DNA of 64,000 nt. Source: Bin52 sp965243345 (GTDB taxonomy: Bacteria; Pseudomonadota; Alphaproteobacteria; Thalassobaculales; Thalassobaculaceae). The notes beneath the pieces were generated by a model. That model saw only the letters and a list, made by a program, of their open reading frames with translations, searched no databases and had not been told where the DNA came from. The position numbers and the translations under genes were made by a program. Positions 15,512 through 24,855 of this stretch are shown piece after piece (position 1 is the stretch's first letter; every line of letters starts with the position of its first letter). The DNA is taken from assembly GCA_965243345.1 (NCBI GenBank), contig CBDEUR010000003.1, positions 3,844,001-3,908,000 of the forward strand. The letters are read 5' to 3'.

Positions 15512-16828
15512 CTACTTTCCGATGCAGAAGTCACGGAAGATCACGTCGAGCAGCTGCTCGACATCGACCCTGCCGGTCACGCGTCCGAGCGCGTCCGCAC
15601 CGGCCCGGGCGTGTTCGGCAACGATCTCGAGCCCGGCGCCGCGTTCCAGGTCCGCCTGCGCGTCTGCGAGATGGCCGATGGTCGCAAGCAACGCCGCCCG
15701 GTGCCGCGCCCTGGTGAGCACCGGTCGGCCCGCAACGTCCATCCTCTCTCTCGCCAGGCCCGTGAGTGACCGGAGAAAGGTCTGAAGCCCGGTACCGGTC
15801 CGGACCGAAATCGCGTGGGCCGGCGGCGGAGCCTCGAAGGCCGGATCGAGGTCGATCTTGTTGAACACGACGAGATCGCTTTGAGGGAGCACGGGGGTCT
15901 CCCGGTGATGATCAGCCGTGGCATCGAATACCAGGACGCGAAGGTCGGCATGATCCGCCCAGTCCTGCGCCCGCCTGACACCTTCGGCCTCGATGCTGTC
16001 GCGTGCGGTTCGCAACCCGGCCGTATCGGCGACGATGACCGGGAACCCCGCGAGGTCGAGATGAACCTCGATCACGTCACGCGTCGTCCCGGCATGTTCC
16101 GACACGATGGCGGCATCACGGCCCGCGAGCCAGTTGACCAGCGACGACTTCCCCGCGTTCGGTGGTCCGACCACCGCGACCCTCAGGCCGTCTCTCAGCC
16201 TCTCACCGCGCCGCCCGTCGTCGGCGAAGGTCTCCATCTCGAGGCGCGTGCGGCAAAGCCCGTCAAGTGCGGAAACGACGGCGGTTTCAGGGATTTCCTC
16301 GTCCGGAAAGTCGATCCACGCCTCGATGCGAGCCCGGAGGTACCGGATCCGTTCCGCCCATTCGTCGAGCCGTCGCGCCAGCCCGCCCTCGAGCTGCACC
16401 AGGGCAGCCTGCCTCTGGGCCTCGGTCTGCGCGACCACGAGATCGTTGACGGCCTCGGCAGCGGTCAGGTCCAGCCGGCCGGCGAGAAACGCCCGGCGGG
16501 TGAACTCGCCCGGCTCGGCATGGCGCCAGCCCGGGCAGCGGGCGAGCATGCCCATCGTGCGCTCGAGGACGGCGCGGCCGCCGTGCACGTGCAATTCGAC
16601 GACATCCTCGCCGGTGTAGCTTCCCGGCGCCGGAAACCACACGACGAGACCGCGATCCACCAGTTCGCCATTGTCGCGGAGCGCGCGCAGGGCGGCATGG
16701 CGCGGGGCCGGCAGCACGAATCCGAACAACCGCGCGGCCGATGCCGCGTCTCTGCCCGAGATGCGCACAACCGCGACGCCGGAACGGCCAGCCGCGCTTG
16801 CAAGCGCGAAGATGGTGTCTCCGCTCAT
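15512..16828 (-). CDS. mnmE: tRNA modification GTPase MnmE
   Basis: The partner of MnmG in forming 5-carboxymethylaminomethyl-U34. It has 438 residues. The N-terminal tetrahydrofolate-binding domain begins MSGDTIFALASAAGRSGVAVVRISG. The inserted G domain has GPPNAGKSSLVNWL (G1), DTAGLR (G3) and NKID (G4). The C-terminus ends in FCIGK, the CxGK motif needed for the modification. It heads the minus-strand run mnmE-mnmG-rsmG-parA-parB. Confidence 0.97.
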   Translation of the reverse strand: MSGDTIFALASAAGRSGVAVVRISGRDAASAARLFGFVLPAPRHAALRALRDNGELVDRGLVVWFPAPGSYTGEDVVELHVHGGRAVLERTMGMLARCPGWRHAEPGEFTRRAFLAGRLDLTAAEAVNDLVVAQTEAQRQAALVQLEGGLARRLDEWAERIRYLRARIEAWIDFPDEEIPETAVVSALDGLCRTRLEMETFADDGRRGERLRDGLRVAVVGPPNAGKSSLVNWLAGRDAAIVSEHAGTTRDVIEVHLDLAGFPVIVADTAGLRTARDSIEAEGVRRAQDWADHADLRVLVFDATADHHRETPVLPQSDLVVFNKIDLDPAFEAPPPAHAISVRTGTGLQTFLRSLTGLARERMDVAGRPVLTRARHRAALLATIGHLADAQADLERGAGLEIVAEHARAGADALGRVTGRVDVEQLLDVIFRDFCIGK

Positions 16829-17289
16829 GACGGGCGTGCCTCACCTTCCATTGATCAACTGCCTGCAGTGCCCGACCGACAACAACCACGGGAAATCCGG
16901 TGTCTCCCGAAAGTATAGTCCAAACGACGCGGGAATTTCTCCGGCCCCGGCCTCTCGCCCGCGACGGGCCGATTCTCATGAATATATGGACGAAATACAT
17001 TGATTACAACAAGTTGTGACTGAGATGAACAGCCGTTTTCCGTAGTACGAGAGCGCCGGTCCGAACGCCCGTCGGGCCCCCGCTTCACGCGCCGGACAAC
17101 TGGAAGACGGGAGGGCGGCATGGTAAGGTTTGTCACGGCAGGCATGAATAATTTGTTGCCTCGACGGGAAAACGGTCGGCGCCGTTTTCTCTGCAATACC
17201 CGGCGACCCGCACCATGCCTGGAGTCATGATGAACGCGCCCCGCTGGAATAGCGGAGCAGGATTTGAGCAGCGATAAAGGGGTCTTGAG
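16829..17289. other. Divergent intergenic region
   Basis: This 461-base gap separates mnmE (minus) from the small monooxygenase-like gene (plus). No supported gene was seen. It has AT-richer patches (16975-17040 and 17140-17160) suitable for divergent promoters and a small palindrome, ACAACAAGTTGT at 17006-17017. Confidence 0.45.
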
Positions 17290-17583
17290 ATGGCCGTACG
17301 CGTTATTGTCGATGTCAAGGCGAAACCTGGTACCGGGGGAGAGGTGGTTGCGTTCTTCAGGTCGATTCTGCCGGAAACGCGCGCCTACAAGGGCTGTACC
17401 AGCGTCCATACCCTGCAGAACCACGACGATCCCGACAACGTGATGCTGGTCGAAGAGTGGGAATCCCACGCGCAGCACAAGGAGTATCTCGCCTGGCAGC
17501 GGGAGAGGGGAACGAGCAGCCGGCTCATCGAGGCTCTCGCCGGGCAGCCGAGCGTCCGCTATTTCGACGTGACCGACGCCTGA
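17290..17583 (+). CDS. Antibiotic-biosynthesis-monooxygenase (ABM) domain protein
   Basis: A small ferredoxin-like-fold protein of 97 residues that fills the whole ABM domain: AVRVIVDVKAKPGTGGEVVAFF at the start and the conserved NHDDPDNVMLVEEWESHAQHKEYL in the middle. Relatives include quinol monooxygenases and detoxifying or uncharacterised oxygenases that usually act as dimers, so the substrate cannot be assigned. It stands alone on the plus strand with an AAAGGGG ribosome-binding region ahead of the ATG. Confidence 0.88.
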   Translation: MAVRVIVDVKAKPGTGGEVVAFFRSILPETRAYKGCTSVHTLQNHDDPDNVMLVEEWESHAQHKEYLAWQRERGTSSRLIEALAGQPSVRYFDVTDA

Positions 17584-18098
17584 GCCCCGGCCACGGCGCT
17601 GGACGCGTTCGCTCTGTCCCGTGCGCGGCCTGAACGGGCCGTTCAACGTTCCGTGACCAGGGTTGCAGGAAAATGTCGGACTTTTTCCGAATGGCCGGTG
17701 AGGACGTGTCGTTTCTGAATGCGTCCGCCGGTCGTTTCCCTGACCGGGGCCGCGCGGGCCGGCCGCGCTCCTGAAAGATCCTCCCCGCGCATTCCGGAGA
17801 CCGGTGCGTAACCGAGGACGTCGGGCTGCTCGAGGGCGTGTCCTCCCCGAGCATTCCGGGGACCGGTGCGTTCGTCGTGCTCCCGTCCGGGCATGCCGGA
17901 CCGACGAACCCGAACCGGCTGCACCGGCCGTCGACGATTTCTGACACGCCGTCGCGGCGCGGGCGGTCCGGACAGGGGACGTTCTCACTGCACGACCTCC
18001 GCGGACAGTGCCCGCCCGGCGTGGCCGAAAAGACGCTGACGCATTACCATCCATTGGTGGATTGGTCGCAGAATGCTGTTCACCGGGGGAGCGCCAAC
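17584..18098. other. Upstream region of the SulP gene
   Basis: This 515-base region has no supported gene. The reading frame of the SulP gene is open upstream to 17838, but that part lacks transporter-like sequence. The stretch contains two copies of a 30-base repeat (listed separately). Confidence 0.5.
17780..17871. repeat. Pair of 30-base direct repeats
   Basis: Bases 17780-17809 and 17842-17871 are the same 30-base sequence with two differences, spaced 62 bases apart. Each contains GCATTCCGG followed by ACCGGTGCGT, with a partly palindromic CCGG...CCGG core. Only two copies were found, so this is not a CRISPR array. It could be a regulator's tandem site ahead of the anion transporter or a small extragenic repeat. 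Confidence 0.7.
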
Positions 18099-19655
18099 AT
18101 GCTGGATAGTCTGCGAAACCAGGATCGACCACCATACGAGCGCGAAACCCTGTGGGCTGACCTGAGGGCCGGCGTCACCCTGGTTGCATCGTACCTGCCG
18201 ACCGCGATGGCGCTCGGCGTCATTTCCGGCATGGGACCCCTCGCGGGGCTCTGGTGCGGCGTCTTCGTCGGGATCATCTCGGCGGTGTGCGGCGGAACGC
18301 GCGCGCTGGTGAGCGGGCCCAGCGCCGTGCTCGCGGTGATCACCGCGACGCTGCTGATGGGCGACGAGATGAGCCTGCCGGAACTCGCGATCGTCATCCT
18401 CATGGCCGGCGCCATCCAGGTCGTTCTGGGACTCGCCGGCGTCGGCCGCTTCGTTTCCTACATGCCGCACATCGTGCTCACGGGGTTCATGTCGGGCATC
18501 GGCGTGCTGCTGCTGGCAACGCAGACCGAAAAGCTGTTTCGCCTCGGCATGAACGACCTCGCCCTCGCGGTTTTCTGTCTCGCCGTGTTCTTCCTGTGGC
18601 CGGCCCGTATCGGCAAGTACGTCCCGGCGGCGCTCGCCACGGTGGGAATCGGGTGGATCGTCGCGCTCTTCATCCCCGGCATCCAGCAGCTCGGTCCCGT
18701 CCCGGTTGGACTGCCGGTGCCGGTGCTCGAGCTTCCGTCGCTGGAATTCCTGCCGGAAGCCGTCGGGCCTGCGGTTCTGATCGCCCTCATCAGTTCCGTC
18801 TACACACTGATGTGGTCACTGATCGACGACACGTTCACGGGCTCGCAGCACAATCCGAACCGCGAGCTGTTCGGTCTCGGACTTGGAAACCTCGCAGCAG
18901 GGATCGTGGGGGTCCTGCCCGGGAGCGGGACCATCGCCACCATGACGGCCCGCCGTTTCGGCGGGAAGACCGTGGTGACCGGCATCATCTGCCTGGTCAT
19001 CGTCGCCGCCCTCATCCTGGGTCTCGGTCCCTACGTGGCACCGCTGCCGCTGGCGGCACTGTCCGCGATCGTCATGCTCGTCGGCTGGCGCATGATCGAG
19101 TTCTCCTTCCTGCGGAAGGTTCCCCGGATGGACCCGAAGTACTCCGCGGTCATGCTGCTGGTCATGGCCGTCACGATCTTTGTGGATCCGGTCTTCGCCA
19201 TCATGTTCGGTGTGATCGCCGCGAATATTGTCAACGCCGTGCAACTGGAGTCGCTGGAACTTGACAGCGTGGTCTCGACGCCGCTTCTCGACAGCACCTT
19301 CACGCCGGAGGTTGACGACGAGTTCACGGCTCGAATCGGGCTCGTGGCCTTTCGCGGCTCCTTCACGGTGTCGTCCTCGCGAAAACTGATCGCCCTGATC
19401 GGCGTGGACATCCGTGACCACGAGGTCGTGATTTTCGACCTTTCGAGGGCCACCCACATTGACGACAGCGCCGCCAATCTTCTGGCCCAGATCATCGACC
19501 GCGCCAAGCAGACCCGCACCGAGATCGTGGTCTGCGGCATCAACGACCGCATCCGCGGCGCCCTGTTCGCATTCAATGTCCTCGACCGCATTCCCGAGGA
19601 TCGAACCGTCGCAACCGAGAAGGAAGCCAGGGAACTCGCCTGGTCGCTGCTGTAA
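18099..19655 (+). CDS. SulP-family inorganic anion transporter with STAS domain
   Basis: A secondary transporter of sulfate, bicarbonate or similar anions. The start at ATG 18099 (MLDSLRNQDRPPYERETLWA) has GGGGGAG ahead of it and gives 518 residues. The membrane domain opens with ADLRAGVTLVASYLPTAMALGVISGMGPLAGLW and has many hydrophobic helices. A C-terminal STAS domain (from about residue 410, ARIGLVAFRGSFTVSSSRKL and VVIFDLSRATHIDDSAANLL) completes the usual SulP layout. Nothing nearby fixes the substrate. Confidence 0.93.
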   Translation: MLDSLRNQDRPPYERETLWADLRAGVTLVASYLPTAMALGVISGMGPLAGLWCGVFVGIISAVCGGTRALVSGPSAVLAVITATLLMGDEMSLPELAIVILMAGAIQVVLGLAGVGRFVSYMPHIVLTGFMSGIGVLLLATQTEKLFRLGMNDLALAVFCLAVFFLWPARIGKYVPAALATVGIGWIVALFIPGIQQLGPVPVGLPVPVLELPSLEFLPEAVGPAVLIALISSVYTLMWSLIDDTFTGSQHNPNRELFGLGLGNLAAGIVGVLPGSGTIATMTARRFGGKTVVTGIICLVIVAALILGLGPYVAPLPLAALSAIVMLVGWRMIEFSFLRKVPRMDPKYSAVMLLVMAVTIFVDPVFAIMFGVIAANIVNAVQLESLELDSVVSTPLLDSTFTPEVDDEFTARIGLVAFRGSFTVSSSRKLIALIGVDIRDHEVVIFDLSRATHIDDSAANLLAQIIDRAKQTRTEIVVCGINDRIRGALFAFNVLDRIPEDRTVATEKEARELAWSLL

Positions 19656-19787
19656 CGGCATTCCGTTCCTGACGCGGCAGGCCGGGGGAGTGCCGGGAAA
19701 GGCCGACGGCGCGGGCTGCGGGTCTTCAGTCCCGTACTGTTCCCGACATGTGCGCTTCATGGACCATGCGGCGCGTGACCTGCCCGA

Positions 19788-20198
19788 TCACCCGGATGAT
19801 ACGCCCTCGTGGCGCACGAGCCCGTCCGCCAGCTCGAGCCACGGAACCTGTTCGGCGACGAAGACATGAAACCGGGGCCGGTAGGCGGCCGGGTCGTCGA
19901 GGCTCGCGGCGTACAGGTGCACCTCGCCCGGAAACCGGTCCGCCTCGTAGGACATCGGTGTTCCACAGGCACCGCAGAACCGGCGGACGACACCCGGCGA
20001 GGACGCGAACGCCTTGGGCTCCGCACCGGTCCAGGCGAAGCTGTCGGCGTGGACGCCGATGAAACTCGCGAGCGCCGACGAGGTCTGGCGCCGGCAGCTT
20101 TCGCAGTGACAGTGTCCCTGCCATTTGGGCCGGCCGGTGAACCTGTAGGTCACGGCACCGCACAGGCAGCGGCCGGTTGTCTCATTGTCCCCTGTCAC
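19788..20198 (-). CDS. GFA/CENP-V-domain zinc protein
   Basis: A small zinc-binding protein of the glutathione-dependent-formaldehyde-activating (GFA) fold. The cysteine pattern is complete: CLCGAVTY, CHCESCRRQ and FCGACGTPMSY. GTG 20198 (VTGDNETTGRCLCGAVTY) follows a GGAGG-like site and gives 136 residues; the open frame extends 18 codons further without conserved sequence. Family members are rarely characterised, so formaldehyde activity should not be assumed. It is transcribed away from the Rieske gene. Confidence 0.9.
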   Translation of the reverse strand: MTGDNETTGRCLCGAVTYRFTGRPKWQGHCHCESCRRQTSSALASFIGVHADSFAWTGAEPKAFASSPGVVRRFCGACGTPMSYEADRFPGEVHLYAASLDDPAAYRPRFHVFVAEQVPWLELADGLVRHEGVSSG

Positions 20199-20315
20199 CG
20201 TTCGCCTCCCTTGCCCTGTGCACCGGTTGCGCCTGAGCGTATACCATGCCATCCGTCAGGGGGACCGCTGTCATTCGGGACCGGTGCCTGCTAGTGGTCT
20301 TGCGGGAGCGCGCCG

Positions 20316-21626
20316 TTGATCAGCCAGGAACAGAACGACCTGATCACCCGGACCGGTCCGGGGCGGCCCGCAGGCGAGGTCCTGCGCCGCTACTGGATGC
20401 CGGCCGCCCTGTCGGATGAACTCCACGGCGACCGGCCGGTGGTCCCGGTGACCCTGCTCGGCGAGCGGCTGGTACTGTTCCGCGACGCCTCGGGCCGGCC
20501 GGGCCTGATTGCCCGGCACTGTCCGCACCGCGGCGCCGACCTGGCCTTTGGCCGCTGCGAGGACGGCGGACTGCGCTGTCCGTTCCACGGCTGGCTGCTT
20601 GATCGCACCGGCCGCTGCCTGGAGCAGCCTGGCGAGCCCGCCGGGTCCGGTCCGGACCGGCGGATACGCACCACGTCATACCCGGTCGTCGAGAAGAACG
20701 GCATCCTGTTTGCCTACCTCGGGCCCGGGGAGGCACCCGGGTTTCCCGCCCTTGACTGCTTCCGCGCTCCGACGACCCATGTCTTCGCGTTCAAGGGCCT
20801 GTGGGAGTGCAACTGGTTGCAGGCACTCGAGGTCGGCATCGATCCGGCCCACGCTTCCTTCCTGCACCGATTCCTGGTCGATGAGGACCCGGGGGACGGC
20901 TACGGCCGGCAGTTCCGCGACACCTCCGCGGGCAGCACCATTCCCATGACCCGGGTGCTGCGCGAGTATCCGTGCCCGGAGATCAGGGTCGAGGAGACCG
21001 ACTACGGCCTGCGGCTGACCACTCTCAGGCACATGGAGGACAGCCTGACCCACGTGCGGGTCACCAACCAGATCTTTCCGTGCGCGATCTGCATCCCGAT
21101 GAGCCGGGAAATGACCATCACCCAGTGGCACGTGCCGATCGATGACGAGAGGTGCTACTGGTATTCGCTGTTCACCAGTTTCGACAAGCCGGTCAACCGG
21201 GACCTGATGCGCGAGCAGCGGCTGAAGGAACACCGCCTTCCCGACTACGCGCCGGTCAGGAACCGGAGCAATGACTACGGGTTCGATCCGCGCGAACAGG
21301 CAACCCTGACCTGGACCGGAATGGGACTTGACATCAATGTCCACGACCAGTGGGCCGTCGAGGGGATGGGCCCGATCCAGGACCGTACCCGCGAGCATCT
21401 CGGCCGCACCGATGTCGGCATCATCCGCTATCGCCGGATGCTGCGCACGGCCATCCGCTTCCTCGCCGGCGAGAGCAACGCCGGCCTGCCGATGAACGGC
21501 GGCCTTGACGGCATCGTCGGCCCCGCCTGCACCGACGTCATCGCACCGACCGGGACCTGGCAGGATGCCGTGCTCACGGCTGACCGGGAACGGCGTGCCG
21601 GCTGTCCGTGGGACGCCTCGGTCTGA
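20316..21626 (+). CDS. Rieske [2Fe-2S] aromatic-ring oxygenase, large subunit
   Basis: A Rieske non-haem iron oxygenase of the phthalate-4,5-dioxygenase-like kind, 436 residues. The Rieske centre is Cys69-Pro-His71 and Cys88-Pro-Phe-His91. The mononuclear iron site is EVGIDPAHASFLHRFL (ligand His179 and His184, bridging Asp176). The likely start is TTG 20316 with GGGAG upstream. No ferredoxin or reductase gene is adjacent, so electrons must come from elsewhere. It is followed at 6 bases by a glutamine-synthetase-like ligase, suggesting a shared catabolic or modifying pathway. Confidence 0.93.
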   Translation: MISQEQNDLITRTGPGRPAGEVLRRYWMPAALSDELHGDRPVVPVTLLGERLVLFRDASGRPGLIARHCPHRGADLAFGRCEDGGLRCPFHGWLLDRTGRCLEQPGEPAGSGPDRRIRTTSYPVVEKNGILFAYLGPGEAPGFPALDCFRAPTTHVFAFKGLWECNWLQALEVGIDPAHASFLHRFLVDEDPGDGYGRQFRDTSAGSTIPMTRVLREYPCPEIRVEETDYGLRLTTLRHMEDSLTHVRVTNQIFPCAICIPMSREMTITQWHVPIDDERCYWYSLFTSFDKPVNRDLMREQRLKEHRLPDYAPVRNRSNDYGFDPREQATLTWTGMGLDINVHDQWAVEGMGPIQDRTREHLGRTDVGIIRYRRMLRTAIRFLAGESNAGLPMNGGLDGIVGPACTDVIAPTGTWQDAVLTADRERRAGCPWDASV

Positions 21627-21632
21627 CCCGGC

Positions 21633-23081
21633 ATGACGTGGACCGCGGAACGGATCACCGGTGGTTTCCTGGCGGGTTCCGGGCTGCTGTCAGACCAGGC
21701 GGCCAGACAGGCGGTTGAACTGGTGGCAAGGGCCGAGGCCGAGAACCTCGAGACCATTCGCATGGTGTTCGCCGATCCGCACGGTGTGCTTCGCGGCAAG
21801 ACCGTGACCGTTTCGGCACTCGCAGATGCCTTTGCCTCCGGGGTGCGCGTGCCGTCGACCCTGTTGCTCAAGGATCTCTCGCACCGCACGGTGTTTCCCG
21901 TCTGGTCCGCAACGGGGGATGCGCCGCTGCTCTGGGCCGGCGACGTTGTGCTGGTCCCGGTTCCCGCGAGCTTCCGGACCCTGGAGTGGTCGCCGCATTC
22001 CGCGCTGCTTCACTGCGACGTGGCGACAACGCGCGGGGAGCCGGTCGCGCTTGCACCCAGGCAGGTCCTGCGCACCGCCTGCGAACAGCTTGCCGGTCAC
22101 GGTCTTCACGCCGTCATGGGTCTCGAGGTCGAGTTCCAGGTCTTCGATGTCGTCGACCCGGCGCGTGAACATGCCGACACCACGATGCCGGCCCGACCTC
22201 CCCGGACCCGGGCCTACAACCAGGGGTACCGCTACCTGACGGAAACCCGGTACGACGAGGCCGAACCGCTGCTCGACCGGCTGCGTCGGGCGGCACTTGC
22301 CATGGGAATGCCGGTTCGCAGCGTCGAGATCGAAATGGGACCCGGACAGTTCGAATTCACCTTTGCCCCCGCGGATCCGGTTTCCATCGCCGACATGGCA
22401 GTCACCTTTCGCACCCTGGTCCGCGAAGTCTGCAACCGTGAAGGGGTGCTGGCTTCGTTCATGGCCCGGCCGGGGCTTGCCAACGCCGCGGCCAATGGCT
22501 GGCACATCCACCAGTCGCTCGCCGACGGCGAAGGCCGGAACCTGTTCATGCCGGGGCCCGAGGGCGGGCTGACCGCGTGCGCGGGCAACTGGGCCGCCGG
22601 CCTGCTGCAACACGCAGCCGCATCGTGCATTGCCACCACGCCGACGGTGAACGGCTACAAGCGCTACACCCGCCACCAGCTGGCGCCGGATCGCATCGGC
22701 TGGGGCGAGGACAACCGGGGAGCGATGCTCCGCGCCCTTGTCCACCCCGGCGACACCGCCAGCCGGATAGAGAACCGCGCGCCCGACAGCACCGCCAATC
22801 CCTACTTCGCGCTTGCCTTCCAGATCCACGCCGGTCTCGACGGGCTGGTTCACGGGCTTGAACCGCCGCCGCCGCTCGCCAATCCCTATGACGACCGGGT
22901 CGAGCGGCTGCCCGCGAGCCTGATCGACGCCATTTCGCGGTTCGAGGCTTCGGACCTGTTCCGGTCGGCGCTGGGCGAGGGTTTCGTTGCCTACCTCTCG
23001 CGCCTGAAGCGCGCCGAGTGGGACCTGTTCGCGACAACGGTGACCGACTGGGAACACCGGGAGTACTTCACGGCCTTCTGA
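21633..23081 (+). CDS. Glutamine-synthetase family ligase (gamma-glutamylpolyamine-synthetase-like)
   Basis: An ATP-dependent ligase of the GS fold joining glutamate to an amine (PuuA/GlnA3-type inferred). In 482 residues it shows the GS landmarks: GLEVEFQVF (metal site), ANGWHIHQSL where housekeeping GS has an NGxGMHxHxS form, TPTVNGYKRYTRHQLAP, and the RIENRAPDSTANPYFALA block. It lies directly behind the Rieske oxygenase. Its divergence from housekeeping GlnA argues against ammonia assimilation. Confidence 0.9.
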   Translation: MTWTAERITGGFLAGSGLLSDQAARQAVELVARAEAENLETIRMVFADPHGVLRGKTVTVSALADAFASGVRVPSTLLLKDLSHRTVFPVWSATGDAPLLWAGDVVLVPVPASFRTLEWSPHSALLHCDVATTRGEPVALAPRQVLRTACEQLAGHGLHAVMGLEVEFQVFDVVDPAREHADTTMPARPPRTRAYNQGYRYLTETRYDEAEPLLDRLRRAALAMGMPVRSVEIEMGPGQFEFTFAPADPVSIADMAVTFRTLVREVCNREGVLASFMARPGLANAAANGWHIHQSLADGEGRNLFMPGPEGGLTACAGNWAAGLLQHAAASCIATTPTVNGYKRYTRHQLAPDRIGWGEDNRGAMLRALVHPGDTASRIENRAPDSTANPYFALAFQIHAGLDGLVHGLEPPPPLANPYDDRVERLPASLIDAISRFEASDLFRSALGEGFVAYLSRLKRAEWDLFATTVTDWEHREYFTAF

Positions 23082-23150
23082 CACACGGGGAGGGTGTGGA
23101 CGCCCGGCGGCCCAGCGAATAGTGTGCGGCTCCAGCACGGGGAGGCATGC

Positions 23151-23849
23151 ATGAGCTACATCACCATCAACGCTGCGGACGGGGGACAGTTCGCCGCCTG
23201 GTACGCCGCGCCGGCAGGCAGCCGCGACAGGCCGGGCCTGGTGCTGATCCAGGAGATCTTCGGGGTCAACGCGGTCATGCGCGACCTTGCCGACGGGTTC
23301 GCGGCCCAAGGGTATCACGTGCTGTGCCCGGACATCTTCTGGCGCATCGAGCCCGGGGTCGACATCACTGACCAGAGCCAGGCCGAGTGGGACAAGGCGT
23401 TCGAGCTGTTCGGCAAGTTCGACACCGATCTCGGAGTGCGTGACCTCGATACCACCCTGGCCGCGGTACGCGAACTCGACGGCTGCACCGGCAAGGCCGG
23501 GGCCGTCGGGTACTGCCTCGGCGGCAAGCTTGCCTACCTGATGGCGGCCCGCACTGACGTGGACTGCGCGGTCAGCTACTACGGCGTCGGAATCGAGGGC
23601 CTGCTTTCGGAAGCGGGCGAGACGCTTTCGCCGTGGCTGTCCCACATCGCATCGGGCGACAGTTTCGTGCCTGCGGAGGCACAACAGGCGGTCATCGCCG
23701 CACTTGGCGATGCGCCCGGGGTCTCGCTGCATGTCTACGAAGGCCAGGAACACGCGTTTGCCCGTGTTGGCGGCGCCCATTACGACGAGGCGTCCGCGAC
23801 CCTGGCCAATCGTCGCACCGAAGAGTTTCTTTCCTCCTCACTGCGCTGA
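23151..23849 (+). CDS. Dienelactone hydrolase family protein
   Basis: An alpha/beta hydrolase of the carboxymethylenebutenolidase type, 232 residues from ATG 23151 with GGGGAGG ahead. The triad is Cys122 in GYCLGG, Asp170 in SGDSFVP and His201 in GQEHAF, with QEIFGVN near the N-terminus. The classical role is opening dienelactones in chloroaromatic breakdown; many members have other lactone or ester substrates. It lies after the Rieske and GS-like genes and just before a quinone reductase. Confidence 0.93.
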   Translation: MSYITINAADGGQFAAWYAAPAGSRDRPGLVLIQEIFGVNAVMRDLADGFAAQGYHVLCPDIFWRIEPGVDITDQSQAEWDKAFELFGKFDTDLGVRDLDTTLAAVRELDGCTGKAGAVGYCLGGKLAYLMAARTDVDCAVSYYGVGIEGLLSEAGETLSPWLSHIASGDSFVPAEAQQAVIAALGDAPGVSLHVYEGQEHAFARVGGAHYDEASATLANRRTEEFLSSSLR

Positions 23850-23865
23850 ACAGGAGCGGCATTCT

Positions 23866-24840
23866 ATGGTCAAGGCCATTCGCTTTCACGAAACCGGGGG
23901 TCCGGAGGTTCTCCGGATGGACGAGGTCGGACTGTCCTCACCGGGACCGGGCGAGATCCGGGTCCGCCATACCGCGATCGGGCTCAACTATATCGACACC
24001 TATCACCGCAGCGGCCTGTACCCGCTTCCGCTGCCATCCGGCATCGGCATGGAAGCCGCCGGCGTGGTCGAGGAGGCGGGCAGCGGGGTGTCCGGACTGG
24101 CTGTCGGTGACCGGGTTGCCTACGCATCTCCGCCGCCCGGTTCCTACTCCGAGGCCCGGCTGATTGCGGCCGCAAACGTGGTGCGCATCCCCGACGCCGT
24201 CTCCGATCGCGACGCGGCCGCGATGATGCTGAAAGGACTGACCACCCAGTACCTGATCCGGCAGATCTACCGGGTCGGTCCGGACGATACCATCCTGGTC
24301 CACGCCGCGGCCGGCGGCGTCGGGCTCATCCTGTGCCAGTGGGCGAGCAGCCTCGGCGCCACCGTCATCGGCACCGTCGGCAGCCCGGAGAAGGCGGAGC
24401 TCGCGCGGGCCAACGGCTGCGACCATCCGATCCTTTACCGTGACGAGGACTTCGTTGCGCGGGTCAGGGAAATCACCGGTGGCGAAGGCCTGCCGGTTGT
24501 CTACGACTCGATCGGTCGCGATACCTTCCCGGCATCGCTGGACTGCCTGCGCCAGCGTGGCACCTTTGTCAGCTTCGGGCAGGCCTCGGGGCCGATTCCG
24601 CCGGTGGATCTTGGCATCTTTGCCCAGAAGGGCTCGCTGTTCTTCACCCGCCCGACACTGTTCAACTACGCCGGAACCCCGGAGTCGCTGCGGGCAATGT
24701 CGGAAGACCTGTTCGCCGCCGTCTCCTCCGGCGCGGTGAAGATCAGCATCGACCAGACCTTTGCCCTCGCTGACGCGCGCGCCGCGCACGAGGCGCTCGA
24801 GGGGCGCAGGACCACGGGGTCGACCGTTCTCCTGCCCTGA
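23866..24840 (+). CDS. NADPH:quinone oxidoreductase (zeta-crystallin-like)
   Basis: A zinc-free medium-chain dehydrogenase/reductase of 324 residues. The ATG at 23866 follows CAGGAG. It begins MVKAIRFHETGGPEVLRMDEV and has the quinone-reductase hallmarks GLNYIDTYHRSGLYP and the NADPH site VHAAAGGVGLILCQWA. Structural zinc cysteines of alcohol dehydrogenases are absent. It ends the plus-strand run with the Rieske, GS-like and dienelactone-hydrolase genes and is convergent with murJ. Confidence 0.93.
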   Translation: MVKAIRFHETGGPEVLRMDEVGLSSPGPGEIRVRHTAIGLNYIDTYHRSGLYPLPLPSGIGMEAAGVVEEAGSGVSGLAVGDRVAYASPPPGSYSEARLIAAANVVRIPDAVSDRDAAAMMLKGLTTQYLIRQIYRVGPDDTILVHAAAGGVGLILCQWASSLGATVIGTVGSPEKAELARANGCDHPILYRDEDFVARVREITGGEGLPVVYDSIGRDTFPASLDCLRQRGTFVSFGQASGPIPPVDLGIFAQKGSLFFTRPTLFNYAGTPESLRAMSEDLFAAVSSGAVKISIDQTFALADARAAHEALEGRRTTGSTVLLP

Positions 24841-24855
24841 CGACCGGGCGTCCGG

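Noticed and set aside
17780..17871. CRISPR-like array
   Set aside because: Only two repeat copies, no further units and no cas genes nearby.
21690..23780. 696-codon minus-strand open frame opposite the GS-like and hydrolase genes
   Set aside because: It is a shadow of two well-supported plus-strand genes with catalytic motifs; no recognisable protein.
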